A stretch of 64,000 nt of DNA from Streptomyces sp. A0642 (GCF_004795105.1 NZ_SSBL01000002.1:620001-684000); one strand, 5' to 3'. Positions 51,818-61,105 are shown, counted from the stretch's first letter. A program made the numbers and translations. Notes: generated from the letters alone by a model not told the origin.

Positions 51818-52360
51818 CTAGTGCTGAGGCGGGCGGGCGGCGCGCCGGGGCAGGTGGCTGTCGAGTACGGCGCGCAGCCGTTCGGTGTCGTCCCTGCCCA
51901 GGGCGCGCTTCGGCAGGTAGTGCACCACGAGCAGGTAGGGCGCGGGCGACAGCAGGACGAATCCTGCGGCGGTCTCCACGTACCCGCCGAGGCTCTGCCA
52001 GCCCCGGCGCGTCGCCATGTGCGCGCCCATGAAGCACACCGCGTCGTCGGAGTCGCTCACGGTAACGGCCCAGGGGCCCATCGTGGCACCCGCCTTGGCC
52101 TGACGCACGGCCAGAACGCCCGTCCTCGCGGCGAGACCGATCAGGCAGCCGACGAAGGCGCAGCCCGCCGCCAGGGCGCTGTCGGCGATCACCCAGGCCA
52201 CCCCCGCGAAGAGCAGAGGCGCCAGCAGACCCCGCAGCCGTCCCCTGACCCCTTGCGCTCTCGCGCGTGCGCGCAGGGCGTCGGACCAGTCCGGCTGGCC
52301 CAGCTCGTACCTCAACTCGACGACGGCGACACCCTCCGCCGCGCTTGGCGCCTCTGCCAT
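51818..52360 (-). CDS. YcxB-like membrane protein
   Basis: The 180-aa protein begins VVELRYELGQPDW and has two membrane helices at about residues 45-85 (LLAPLLFAGVAWVIADSALAAGCAFVGCLIGLAA). The C-terminal soluble domain (GPWAVTVSDSDDAVCFMGAHMATRRGWQSLGGYVETAAGFVLLS) is typical of the YcxB/DUF family. Function unknown. It is divergent from the GNAT gene. Confidence 0.8.
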   Translation of the reverse strand: MAEAPSAAEGVAVVELRYELGQPDWSDALRARARAQGVRGRLRGLLAPLLFAGVAWVIADSALAAGCAFVGCLIGLAARTGVLAVRQAKAGATMGPWAVTVSDSDDAVCFMGAHMATRRGWQSLGGYVETAAGFVLLSPAPYLLVVHYLPKRALGRDDTERLRAVLDSHLPRRAARPPQH

Positions 52361-52554
52361 GGCCCCTCACCTTCCCCCTGCCGAGCCGCGATCGTAGCGG
52401 GAAGGCAGCCATGCCGACGATCGATCGCGCACGGCCCGTCCGAGACCCGATCGGCCGGGAGAGGACCCCTCAGCAGCCGTCCAGAACCGGGCGGCCGAAC
52501 CGCCGGCCCCGAAAATCCCGAGCCCTCGGCACGCCCAGCGCCTACCCTGCCGCC

Positions 52555-53061
52555 ATGCCCGAACTCCAGCGCCTGCGCCCCGACCACGCCCCGGCTCTCC
52601 TCGCGTTCGAGGAGGAGAACCGGGCGTTCTTCGCGGCCTCGGTTCCGGACCGCGGGGACGACTACTTCACGCACTTCGCCGCCCGCCACGCCGACCTCCT
52701 CGCCGAACAGGCCGCCGGCGCCTGCCACTTCCACCTGCTGATGGCGGAGGGCGGCGAGGTGCTGGGCCGGTTCAACCTGGTGGACGTGGCGGACGGCTCC
52801 GCGGCCCTCGGCTTCCGCCTGGCCGAGAAGGCCACGGGCCGGGGCCTGGCCACGGCAACGGTCCGCGAACTCTTCACCCTCTGCACCACCGCCTACGGGC
52901 TGACGCGACTGCGCGCGGCGGCCGCCGTCACCAACACCGCCTCACGCTCGGTCCTGACCCGGACGGGCTTCGTCCCGACGGGAGAGGCGCCGCTCCTGAG
53001 CGGGAAGCGGGGGGTGGGGTACGTGCGGGAGCTGGCCACCGGGCTGTCCGACGGCGTCTGA
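52555..53061 (+). CDS. GNAT-family N-acetyltransferase (RimJ-like)
   Basis: This 168-aa acetyl-CoA-dependent transferase starts at ATG 52555. Residues VLGRFNLVDVADGSAALGFRLAEKATGRGLATATVRELF make up the acetyl-CoA-binding motifs, and NTASRSVLTRTGFVPTGEAPL is the RimJ/RimL-type C-terminal motif. Targets may be protein N-termini or small amines. Its last 120 bases overlap the convergent gene at 52942-53601. Confidence 0.87.
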   Translation: MPELQRLRPDHAPALLAFEEENRAFFAASVPDRGDDYFTHFAARHADLLAEQAAGACHFHLLMAEGGEVLGRFNLVDVADGSAALGFRLAEKATGRGLATATVRELFTLCTTAYGLTRLRAAAAVTNTASRSVLTRTGFVPTGEAPLLSGKRGVGYVRELATGLSDGV

Positions 53062-53601
53062 CGCCGTGATGCCCAGGTCGTGGCGCATGGCCTCCTGCAT
53101 CACTCGGATGAGATCCCAGACCTGCATCACGTCGGCGTGGACGCCCTGCCACTCCTCCTGATCCAGTTCGGCCGCCTCGTGAAGAGCGGCTATCCCCTTC
53201 CTGGCGGCCGCAAGCGCCACACGCACCTCATGACACGGCCCCAGGACGGAGTCGGGGATCAGCATCTGCGCCTGTGCGTAGACGTCCTGGAACTCCAGCC
53301 GGGCGGCTTCAACGGCCCCGTCCGCGTCCAGCGGATCTCCGCTCCGCAGAGCGTGGACGTCCTCCATCATCAGAATCCGATACCGGCGGACGCTGGAGTT
53401 CAAGGCGACGTAGGTCTCCCGCCGCCGTTCCACGTTCTGCTGAGCCTCTTCGAAGCGCCGTTGCGCCTGCTCGCCACGTTGCTGCAGTTCGAACTCCTGG
53501 AGCCGGGCTCGCGAACCCACCCACGTCGTGGTGACCGGAGCCAACAGCGTGCCGGCCACACCGATCGCCGCCACTAGCAGCGCCATGACCCCGGCGTCCA
53601 T
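52942..53601 (-). CDS. hypothetical membrane protein with coiled coil
   Basis: The 219-aa protein has one N-terminal membrane helix (MALLVAAIGVAGTLLAPVTTTWVG), then a long coiled coil (LQEFELQQRGEQAQRRFEEAQQNVERRRETYVALNSSVRRY), followed by more helices. No family recognised beyond general actinobacterial hypothetical proteins. The final ~35 residues lie within the overlap with the GNAT gene and look low-complexity, so the true stop context may have shifted. Confidence 0.75.
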   Translation of the reverse strand: MDAGVMALLVAAIGVAGTLLAPVTTTWVGSRARLQEFELQQRGEQAQRRFEEAQQNVERRRETYVALNSSVRRYRILMMEDVHALRSGDPLDADGAVEAARLEFQDVYAQAQMLIPDSVLGPCHEVRVALAAARKGIAALHEAAELDQEEWQGVHADVMQVWDLIRVMQEAMRHDLGITASDAVGQPGGQLPHVPHPPLPAQERRLSRRDEARPGQDRA

Positions 53602-53972
53602 CTCTCCCCCGCTCGGTAGGCCGTGCTGCGCACGGCCTACCCCTTCGTCGGACGGGCCTGCACCACGCGTGCCACGCGTCGATAACTACGCACCCCGGCC
53701 TTCGTTCAAACTCCCCGGCGCCTTCATGTCCAACAGACCCGCCACGCGACGGCCGCAGCGTGTGAGCCGAGGGGACGTACAGCGCCGGTCGCTCGCACCG
53801 GCGAGCGACGTGTGAACCGGCTCCTCAGCGACATCGTCGCGATGCACGGCCTCACACCCGTGCGGGCGATCAGCGCAAAGCCCCTGTGCGTTCAAGCCGC
53901 CATCGGCAGGAGGCAGTACGCGAACCCGTCCCCGCCCTGGCCCCGGCGCCCTTGTACGCCGAGAACGGATCC
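53602..53972. other. 371 bp without a supported gene
   Basis: Short frames exist on both strands but none has a ribosome site plus recognisable motif. An imperfect inverted repeat GTCGCTCGCACCGGCGAGCGAC is present near 53787-53808. It may contain gene debris at the border of the island-like region. Confidence 0.45.
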
Positions 53973-54611
53973 CTAAGCTTCATCCGCCACATGTGACGCC
54001 GGTCCGGCCAGCCCGTGCAACAGCAGATCCGTGAGGGTGTCGATGACACGCGGGTCGTCTTCGCCGCCGGGGGGCGTGAGCACGGCGTAGTTGAGGGTGA
54101 CGAGCATCGCGCCCATCGCCGCCGCGATGAACTCGGGGTCGCCGGGAAGCTGGTGTCCGCGCTCGACCAGGTACTCCAGATGCTCCCGAATGGTTGCCGT
54201 CTGCTCGCGCAGGTCGCGCCAGGCCCGTCCCGTGCCGGGGTCGTCGGCCACCATCGCCTGGAACTGTGCGAGCGTGACCGGGCGGTTCTGCCGCATCACC
54301 GTCCACGCCACGCCGAGGTGGTCGCGCAGTTGGTCGCGGTCCGTCAGGTCGTGATCGCGGGGATGTTCCAGGCCGACCATACGATCGTCGATCGCCCTCT
54401 CCATCTCGGCGTGGAGCGCCTGGAGCAGCTCGTCCTTGCCGGCGAAGTGTTCGTAGAACGAGCCGGTCGAGCGTCCGGCCGCTGCGGTGATGTCGGTGAT
54501 CTTCGTATTGAGGTAGCCGCGTTCGCTGAAGAGCCCGCGCGCCGCGTCCAGCAGCGCGGCACGGGTCTGGGCCGCCCGGGCTTTCCGGCCGGCGGTACTC
54601 GCCTGCGGCAT
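53973..54611 (-). CDS. TetR-family repressor
   Basis: This regulator is divergent from the FAD monooxygenase and probably controls it. ATG 54611 is set by GGAGG five bases upstream. The HTH is at about residues 12-58: [53 protein letters not shown]. The ligand domain follows to 212 aa. Two palindromic operators lie between it and the monooxygenase start. Inducer probably an aromatic substrate of the neighbour, inferred. Confidence 0.92.
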   Translation of the reverse strand: MPQASTAGRKARAAQTRAALLDAARGLFSERGYLNTKITDITAAAGRSTGSFYEHFAGKDELLQALHAEMERAIDDRMVGLEHPRDHDLTDRDQLRDHLGVAWTVMRQNRPVTLAQFQAMVADDPGTGRAWRDLREQTATIREHLEYLVERGHQLPGDPEFIAAAMGAMLVTLNYAVLTPPGGEDDPRVIDTLTDLLLHGLAGPASHVADEA

Positions 54612-54665
54612 GTGGTCCTCCATCGGCTGTTGACAGATGCCAGCGTATCGGAACACACTTTCACC

Positions 54666-54693
54666 GAATCAACATTCAGTGAATCAAAATTCA
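54666..54693. promoter_or_regulatory. tandem TetR operators
   Basis: GAAT-CAAC-ATTC (54666-54677) and TGAAT-CAAA-ATTCA (54680-54693) are two adjacent palindromes with the same spacing, right before the FAD-monooxygenase GTG. Typical of a TetR dimer pair. Confidence 0.6.
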
Positions 54694-54703
54694 GGGAGGC
54701 GTC

Positions 54704-55879
54704 GTGCGAACGATCGTGATCGGTGGCGGGATAGCCGGACCCGCCATCGCCCTTGCACTGCAGCAGATCGGTCACGAGGTGACCGTCTACGAGGCGTACG
54801 AGATTCCGCCCGAGGACGTCGGCGCCCACTTCAGCCTGGCGGTCAACGGCCTGCGCGCACTGGAGAAGCTGGGCTGCCTGCGCGACGTACAGGCGGTCGG
54901 ATTCCCCATCGATCGGATGCGGTTCTACACGGCGGGCGGCCACCTCCTGGGCGACGTCCCCCGCCTCCGGCGCGGTGCCGACGCGCTGCGCAGCATCTCG
55001 CTCCCGCGCGGACAGCTCGTGGCGGTCCTGCGGCGCGCGGCGCTCGACGCGGGCGCTCGGATCGTCACCGGCGAACGCCTGGTGGGCGCGACGGAGTCGG
55101 CGAACAGCGTGGTGGCCGAATTCGCCTCCGGCCGGCGCGAGACCGCGGAGCTGCTCGTGGGTGCCGACGGCATCTGGTCGACCGTGCGCGGGCTGATCGA
55201 CGCGTCCGCGCCGCGCGCGGAGTACGCGGGGCTCTACGGAGTCGCCGGAATCTCCACCCTGACGGGCCTCGAGCCCGGGGTGTGGAACCTCGCCTACGCA
55301 CGCAACGGCGCCTTCGTATACACCAGCATCGACGAACAGACCCAGTGGTGGACGGCTCAGATCGGCGATCCGGTCAAGCCCGACCTGCGAGGCATCGACG
55401 ACGCGCAATGGCTGCGACGCGTCAACGAGCTGTTCCCGGAGGTGATGCCGAGGGCCGTCGTCGGAGCCGCGACATCGATCGTCGCGTCCGGCCACCTGAA
55501 CGTCTGCGACCCGATCCAGAAGTGGCACAGTGGGCGCATGGTCCTGGCCGGCGACGCCGCCCACCCGGTCGGCGTCGGGCACGGCGCTTCGATGTGCATC
55601 GAGGACGCACTGGAGCTCGCGGCGGCGCTGAGCGGCGCCCCGACCGTCCCAGCGGCACTCCAGGCCTACGACGAGTCCCGCCGCCCGCGCATCGACAAGC
55701 TGCTCAAGCACGGGCACAACGCCCGTGAGAGCAAGCGGCCCGGTGCCGTGAAGCGACAGGTCAACGCGGCGAAGATGCGCGTACTCCTCCCCTTCTTCGA
55801 ACGGGCGCAGGGATACCTGTACGACTACGAGCCGCCTTCCCTGTCCGCCGTGGGCGGACCACAGTCCGCCACGCGCTAG
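54704..55879 (+). CDS. FAD-dependent monooxygenase (PHBH type)
   Basis: This 391-aa flavoprotein hydroxylase starts at GTG 54704 with GGGAGG upstream. The FAD-binding motif is RTIVIGGGIAGPAIALALQQIGHEVTVYEA, the DG motif is LLVGADGIWSTVR, and the GD motif is MVLAGDAAHPVGVGHGASMCIEDALELAAALSG. This is the aromatic/polyketide hydroxylase group, often involved in antibiotic tailoring or drug inactivation. It is divergent from the TetR regulator with shared operators, so the pair looks like an inducible detoxification unit. Confidence 0.9.
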   Translation: MRTIVIGGGIAGPAIALALQQIGHEVTVYEAYEIPPEDVGAHFSLAVNGLRALEKLGCLRDVQAVGFPIDRMRFYTAGGHLLGDVPRLRRGADALRSISLPRGQLVAVLRRAALDAGARIVTGERLVGATESANSVVAEFASGRRETAELLVGADGIWSTVRGLIDASAPRAEYAGLYGVAGISTLTGLEPGVWNLAYARNGAFVYTSIDEQTQWWTAQIGDPVKPDLRGIDDAQWLRRVNELFPEVMPRAVVGAATSIVASGHLNVCDPIQKWHSGRMVLAGDAAHPVGVGHGASMCIEDALELAAALSGAPTVPAALQAYDESRRPRIDKLLKHGHNARESKRPGAVKRQVNAAKMRVLLPFFERAQGYLYDYEPPSLSAVGGPQSATR

Positions 55880-56144
55880 AGGTACTGACCCGCAGGATTG
55901 TTGACGCGGGTGACCGGCGACGGGTGTCGGCAGGGCGTCCCTCACAGGGGGCACCGGCGCATGTGACGGGGACGAGTGGGGGGCCGGGTCCTCATGCCCG
56001 ATCGGTGATGACGCTCAACGTCCCTATCGGAGACGGCTCAAGACCGTACTGACCGGCCATCGACCGACCCGAACGGATGGCCATCCGGTGTGGTGCCGCA
56101 TCGAGGGCGATGCGGGCACCACACCCACCGAGAAGGAGAGGCAT

Positions 56145-56342
56145 TTGCTGACATCGCGGGTGAGGAAGAACCTGGCCATCGGACTGGTGATCACGGCCGT
56201 CATCGCGTCGCTGTCGGTGGTCATCGCGGATGACGGCAGCAAGGCGGAAGAGTTCAGGAAGTCGCTGATCATAGGCTTTTCGGTGACGGGGGCAGTGACA
56301 GCGGTTACCTGGTTGCTGCAACGGAGGCGTTCAGCACCGTGA
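56145..56342 (+). CDS. small two-helix membrane protein
   Basis: The 65-aa frame begins at TTG 56145, seven or so bases after AAGGAG. It has helices LAIGLVITAVIASLSVVIA and LIIGFSVTGAVTAVTWLL and a basic end QRRRSAP. Such two-helix proteins resemble small toxin-like or accessory membrane proteins, but nothing identifies it. It is 153 bases before the nuclease-helicase gene on the same strand. Confidence 0.55.
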   Translation: MLTSRVRKNLAIGLVITAVIASLSVVIADDGSKAEEFRKSLIIGFSVTGAVTAVTWLLQRRRSAP

Positions 56343-56495
56343 CCGACGTCCGGAGCACCGGTCTTTGGGTTACCGGCGCTGCAACGGCACTCAGGCGTCC
56401 ATCTCAACCCCGCTCAGAACACCGCAGCAGTCATCCATGTCCGTCCCCCTTGATACAACTGCGTACGTACGTATCGCAGCGAGGGGGACGCGGCC

Positions 56496-59400
56496 ATGAC
56501 CAGCCATGCTCAAGAAGATGCGGCGCCCGTTGCCGGACTGTACGAGACGCTGATCACCCGGCGGCTCGAAGATCGTATGAAGCAGCTCGATGCCTCGGGT
56601 TGGCGTGCGATCGATGACGTGGTGGGAGTCGAGTCCGCGCCTCACGTTCTGTCTCGCCACATCGCGAGCACCGTTCGTCGGGTGCTTCAGGGCCTCCAAC
56701 CGGCAGAGCAGGTCGTTGCGGCGAACCACATCCTCGAATCCCTCAACACCATTGAGGGCGCCACTGAGTGGGTCGACCTAGTCATCGAGGGACCCCGTCA
56801 GCTTCTCGCCGTAGCAGAGCGGGAAGCTCCGGGCGTCTACGCGATACGGCCACACACTCCCCTGTCCGACACCGCGCTGATCACCAACGCCCCCGACGAT
56901 CCGAGCTTGGGCTTCGAACTCCGGGCGGAACTGGCCACGGCGGACCGTGTAGACCTGCTCTGCGCCTTCGTGAAGTGGCACGGTTTGCGGGTTCTTGAGC
57001 AAGCGCTGACATCGGCCCGCGATCGCGGCGTCCCCATCAGAGTTCTCACGACGACGTACATCGGGGCGACAGAGCGTCGCGCCCTCGACCGACTGGTTCG
57101 CGAGTTCAGTGCCGAAGTGAAGGTGAACTACGAGCTCCGCTCGACTCGTCTCCACGCGAAGGCATGGCTGTTCCGGCGAAAGAGCGGCTTCGACACCGCC
57201 TACGTCGGCAGCTCCAACCTCTCCAAGGCCGCGCTCCTCGATGGCCTCGAATGGAACGTACGGCTGTCATCGATCGCCACCCCGTCGGTCCTGCGCAAGT
57301 TCGAGGCAACCTTCGATGCGTACTGGAGCGAGCGCTCCTTTGAGTCGTACGACCCCGATAGCGACGCTCAGCGCTTGGACGAGGCCCTTTCTCGCGCCGG
57401 TGGCGCGGCCGGCCGGCAGGGCAATAACGTCATCAGTCTCTCTGGGCTGGAAGTGCGCCCGTACCCTCACCAGCGGGACATGCTGGAACGCCTAGAGGTC
57501 GAGCGCACCGTTCACGGGCGGAACCACAATCTCCTTGTCGCAGCAACCGGCACGGGGAAGACGGTGATGGCGGCCCTGGACTACAAGCACCTGCGGCACA
57601 AGCTTGGCCGGGACCTCCGTCTGCTCTTCGTTGCGCATCGAAAGGAGATCCTGGAGCAGTCCCTGCGGGTGTACCAGAACGTGCTGGTCGATGCGAACTT
57701 CGGTGAGCTTTTCTTCGGTGGTGAGGTACCCGAGGACTGGAACCACGTCTTCGCGAGTGTTCAGTCACTCAACGCGCGTGCTCTGGAACGCCTCACTCCT
57801 GATCACTTCGACGTCATCGTGATCGACGAGTTCCACCACGGCACTTCTCCGACCTACCGAAAAATCGTTGACCACTTCGCCCCGAAAGAGTTGCTCGGCC
57901 TCACCGCCACCCCAGAGCGCATGGACGGGCTGAACGTCCACGATGAGTTCTTCGACGGCCGCATCGCAGCCGAGATGCGGCTCTGGGAAGCACTTGAGAA
58001 CGAGCTGCTGAGCCCATTCCACTACTTCGGCGTCACCGACAACACTGACCTCAGCACCGTCATGTGGAAGCGGGGAGCGTACGACCCAGTCGCTCTTGGC
58101 AACCTCTTCACGGGCAACGACGCGCGAGCCAGGCTCGTCATCAAGGCAGTGAAGGACAAGGTCACCGACCCCGGGACCATGCGGGCTCTGGGCTTCTGCG
58201 TCTCGGTGGCACACGCCCAGTTCATGGCTGAGTTCTTCAGACGCGCCGGCCTCAACGCCGTCGCGCTCTCCGGCGACACTCCCAAGCCCGAGCGCAAAGC
58301 AGCTCTGGAAGAACTCCGCGCCGGGACGCTGCAAGTCATCTTCTCTGTAGATCTATTCAATGAAGGACTCGACATTCCCGATGTCGACACCCTTCTGCTC
58401 CTACGACCGACCTCAAGCGCGACGGTGTTCCTTCAGCAGCTGGGTCGTGGGCTGCGCCGTACCGAGAACAAGGCGGTCCTCACCGTCCTTGACTTCATCG
58501 GTCAGCACCGCAAGGAGTTCCGGTTCGAGGAGCAGTTCCGTGCCCTGACCAACCTGACGCGAAACCGTCTGCTCTCCCACATCGAAGACGACTTTCCGCA
58601 GCTGCCATCCGGCTGCCAGATCATCCTGGAGACCAAGGCCAAGGCGCTCATCCTCGACAACATCCGGAACCAGATCGGGGTCAACGTCACCCAGCTCGCT
58701 CGCGAGGTTGCCGCCTACGCCGAGCCCCGGCTCGCGGACTACCTCCGGGAGAGCGGTCGAGAGCTCAAGGAGATCTATCGGGGTAACGGAAACTCTTGGA
58801 CCGGCCTTCTACGCCGCGCCAAGCTCCTCGACCCTGTCGCCCCCGAGGGCGAGGCAGCGCTCCTAAAGCGGGTATCGGCGTTCCTTCATGTCGACGACCC
58901 GGCACGCGTCTCTGCATACACGAAGCTCCTCGTCGACGACGCCCCCACGTATGACCAGCTCACCGCTCAGGAACAGGCGTACGCCCGCATGTTCTTCTTC
59001 TCCCTCTGGCCCTTGGGCGGCGATTTCACGAGCTACCAGGAGGGCTTCAACACGCTGCGCACCCAGGATGCGTTCCGTGACGAGCTCCGCCAGGTACTGG
59101 CCCACGTCCTCGACCTAGCCGACCACCTGCCGATTCCCTTGCTCGGCGCGCATGTGGATCTCCCCTTGGCAGTTCACGCCTCGTACAGCCGTGAAGAGAT
59201 CCTCCCTGCACTGGGCCAGTCCACCGTGGACGGTTTCATGCCCGGGCACTTCCGCGAGGGTGTGAAGTGGTGCGAGAACATCGAGACGGATGCTCTTCTC
59301 ATCACCCTGGAAAAGGACGAGAAAGACTTTTCGCCCGAAACTCGATACAAGGACTACGCGCTGAACGAGTCCGAGTTCCATTGGGAGTCCCAGAACCAAA

Positions 59401-59516
59401 CATCAGCAACCTCCCCAACAGGCCTGCGTTACCAGACACACCGAGAGAAGGGCACTCAGGTCCTCCTCTTCGTCCGACGCTACAAGAAGACAGACATCGG
59501 AGGCCCTCAGCCCTGA
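56496..59516 (+). CDS. PLD nuclease-DEAH helicase protein (DUF3427 type), likely defence
   Basis: This 1006-aa protein joins a phospholipase-D-like nuclease and a superfamily 2 helicase. PLD motif: STRLHAKAWLFRRKSG with His220-x-Lys222, and GSSN at 238-241. Helicase: Walker A AATGTGKT (349-356), FVAHRKEILEQSL (Ia), DEFHH in VIDEFHHG (444-448, a DEAH variant), LLGLTATPERMDG (III), FSVDLFNEGLDIPDVDTLLLLRP (V), QQLGRGLRRTENK (VI). The C-terminal ~300 residues (YTKLLVDDAPTY, ARMFFFSLWPLGGDF, KDYALNESEFHWESQNQTSA) are DUF3427-like and end with a beta-rich, HYL-type region. Single PLD motif implies dimerisation. Such proteins are often found in bacterial defence islands; anti-phage activity is inference. 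Upstream ACGTACGTACG could be an operator. Confidence 0.88.
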   Translation: MTSHAQEDAAPVAGLYETLITRRLEDRMKQLDASGWRAIDDVVGVESAPHVLSRHIASTVRRVLQGLQPAEQVVAANHILESLNTIEGATEWVDLVIEGPRQLLAVAEREAPGVYAIRPHTPLSDTALITNAPDDPSLGFELRAELATADRVDLLCAFVKWHGLRVLEQALTSARDRGVPIRVLTTTYIGATERRALDRLVREFSAEVKVNYELRSTRLHAKAWLFRRKSGFDTAYVGSSNLSKAALLDGLEWNVRLSSIATPSVLRKFEATFDAYWSERSFESYDPDSDAQRLDEALSRAGGAAGRQGNNVISLSGLEVRPYPHQRDMLERLEVERTVHGRNHNLLVAATGTGKTVMAALDYKHLRHKLGRDLRLLFVAHRKEILEQSLRVYQNVLVDANFGELFFGGEVPEDWNHVFASVQSLNARALERLTPDHFDVIVIDEFHHGTSPTYRKIVDHFAPKELLGLTATPERMDGLNVHDEFFDGRIAAEMRLWEALENELLSPFHYFGVTDNTDLSTVMWKRGAYDPVALGNLFTGNDARARLVIKAVKDKVTDPGTMRALGFCVSVAHAQFMAEFFRRAGLNAVALSGDTPKPERKAALEELRAGTLQVIFSVDLFNEGLDIPDVDTLLLLRPTSSATVFLQQLGRGLRRTENKAVLTVLDFIGQHRKEFRFEEQFRALTNLTRNRLLSHIEDDFPQLPSGCQIILETKAKALILDNIRNQIGVNVTQLAREVAAYAEPRLADYLRESGRELKEIYRGNGNSWTGLLRRAKLLDPVAPEGEAALLKRVSAFLHVDDPARVSAYTKLLVDDAPTYDQLTAQEQAYARMFFFSLWPLGGDFTSYQEGFNTLRTQDAFRDELRQVLAHVLDLADHLPIPLLGAHVDLPLAVHASYSREEILPALGQSTVDGFMPGHFREGVKWCENIETDALLITLEKDEKDFSPETRYKDYALNESEFHWESQNQTSATSPTGLRYQTHREKGTQVLLFVRRYKKTDIGGPQP

Positions 59517-59647
59517 ATGCTGCTGGGACCAGCCGAGTACGTCTCACACAAGGGCAGCAAGCCCATGGCCATCATATGGAAGCTACGTCACGAAATGACA
59601 GCGGACGTCTGGACGTATTCAGCAATTGCCGCTGGGTAGCCTTCGAC

Positions 59648-60571
59648 CTAGAGACCCTGCGACCGGTCCGCCCAACGACCGCGGTGTTGCTGCAAGCTCG
59701 CAGGATCTATTTGGTGCTCGGGTAGCACATTTAGGTCGCCAACTACCTTCGACGTGAGGGCATCGATGACCTTGAAATCATCAGTGATGAGTCGCGCCCC
59801 ACTATCAAAGAGCACGTGACAGTTCGGGCAGAGACAGAGAATGTTTCTGCGCACGTCAAGACCATCGTGCGGCCTGCCGAGCGCATGTATGTGTGCACCC
59901 TCGCTGTACCGAGCGCCATTTGCGTCCACCACCAACGGGATGTTACACATCTGACAAATATTCTCGTAAAGATCCTTTATGGCGCGCGCCTCAGCACTGT
60001 TTCGTACCCGTCGCTGGATGCTTACATACTTCGCAACCACCTTTTCCAGCGACGTAACTGCGTTCCCTTCATCCACATCGCCCGACTTCCCCGAGTCCCA
60101 ACGCTCACCCGCCAAGGACTTCGCTAGGCGAAACTGCCACGTGATGTACCCGCGTTCGGTCCGCACACTCCAGTAATCTTCAACCAAGTAGAGACCGCGA
60201 TACCTGTAACCCTTTGTCGCCTTTCCTCTTTTGATGCCTAGGCCACGCACGTACCGGATGGGCAATCCCTCCCGATAATTGATCAGCATCCCTTCATTGA
60301 CTCCAGTCAACTCCTGGTCCGCTGTGATGTATCCGCGCTCATCGGGGGCACCGCCCTGGGCGGTATAAATGATTACGTCACCCAGATCCTCATCTCCAGC
60401 GTAGCCACCACTGGCCACGATGGAGTCGACGCCTTCGTGCGACGTTCCAGAGATACCTTGGCCTCTGAACCTGTGCACGTCAGCGGCATAGAGGGCGTCG
60501 TGGGTACGGAACCAATCCCCCTCTTGCGCGTGCGGAGGGGGGCCAAAGCGGATGGGTTTCGAGGGTGACAT
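59648..60571 (-). CDS. SRA(YDG)-HNH modification-dependent restriction endonuclease
   Basis: This 307-aa type IV-like restriction enzyme cuts DNA carrying modified cytosine. The N-terminal SRA domain (about residues 5-165) shows FGPPPHAQEGDWFRTHDAL, VHRFRGQGISG, SIVASGGYAGDEDLGDVIIYTAQGG and NYREGLPIRYVRG, the YDG/SRA pattern that flips and reads 5-methylcytosine. The C-terminal HNH nuclease has a zinc site CxxC (206/209) and CPNC (248/251), with EGAHIHALGRPHDG, Asn243 and His252. This is the layout of the S. coelicolor type IV enzyme Sco5333. It is convergent with the PLD-helicase gene and forms a likely defence island. Confidence 0.92.
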   Translation of the reverse strand: MSPSKPIRFGPPPHAQEGDWFRTHDALYAADVHRFRGQGISGTSHEGVDSIVASGGYAGDEDLGDVIIYTAQGGAPDERGYITADQELTGVNEGMLINYREGLPIRYVRGLGIKRGKATKGYRYRGLYLVEDYWSVRTERGYITWQFRLAKSLAGERWDSGKSGDVDEGNAVTSLEKVVAKYVSIQRRVRNSAEARAIKDLYENICQMCNIPLVVDANGARYSEGAHIHALGRPHDGLDVRRNILCLCPNCHVLFDSGARLITDDFKVIDALTSKVVGDLNVLPEHQIDPASLQQHRGRWADRSQGL

Positions 60572-60910
60572 GCGAACATATTGTCGATTCCTGCTCGCCG
60601 ATCAACACTTTATCTGGATCATGGCCTAATTCCGACTAACGGTGCCCAAAACACACTCCATGAGGGCAGCGATTGGTCGCGACCGCTGGCCCGCCCGTAC
60701 CCGCGAAGGGGGCGCACGCAACCACAGACCAGAGCCGTTTGGCGGCCCGCCGAACAACACGAGCTCGTCGAGGTTGCGGTCGTCCACGAACATGAACCTA
60801 CAGTCGGCGTGCTGCTCCCCCTCTCTGACGGAACGAACGTTGTGAGATGCGAGAAGTTCGTGACACAGCGGCTCCAGTCGCCCGACCGTCCCACCGACCG
60901 CAGCTCTCTG
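60572..60910. other. 339 bp without a supported gene
   Basis: A 55-codon frame on the minus strand (around 60626-60793, FVDDRNLDELVLFGGPPNG) is protein-like but lacks a clear ribosome site and may be a remnant of a gene; other frames are shadows. Confidence 0.35.
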
Positions 60911-61105
60911 TTAGCGCAACTCGCCCTCGCGCACCGATCCGACAAAGTACGCCCATGCCCCCGGGCCGACATGGAACTGGCCATCGCCGGGACGCTTACT
61001 GTCACGCACGAGGGTGCCCACGGTGGTGAAAGCAGCCTCAAGGCACTCCGTGCCGCTACCGCCGCTGTAAGACGACTTGAACCACCGGGCGTCCTCGTGA
61101 TCCAT
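60911..61105 (-). CDS. DUF397 small protein
   Basis: The 64-aa protein starts at ATG 61105, overlapping the stop of the XRE gene by one base (TGATG). Signature: DARWFKSSYSGGSGTECLEAA, typical of DUF397, followed by VGTLVRDSKRPGDG and AWAYFVGSVREG (a strand-loop). DUF397 genes are almost always next to XRE/DUF5753 regulators such as WhiJ and AbaA-type pairs in Streptomyces. Proposed roles are antagonist of the regulator or toxin of a toxin-antitoxin-like pair. Confidence 0.93.
   Translation of the reverse strand: MDHEDARWFKSSYSGGSGTECLEAAFTTVGTLVRDSKRPGDGQFHVGPGAWAYFVGSVREGELR

Noticed and set aside
54015..54719. Plus-strand frame over the TetR gene
   Set aside because: Antisense shadow; the minus strand has the complete TetR helix-turn-helix.
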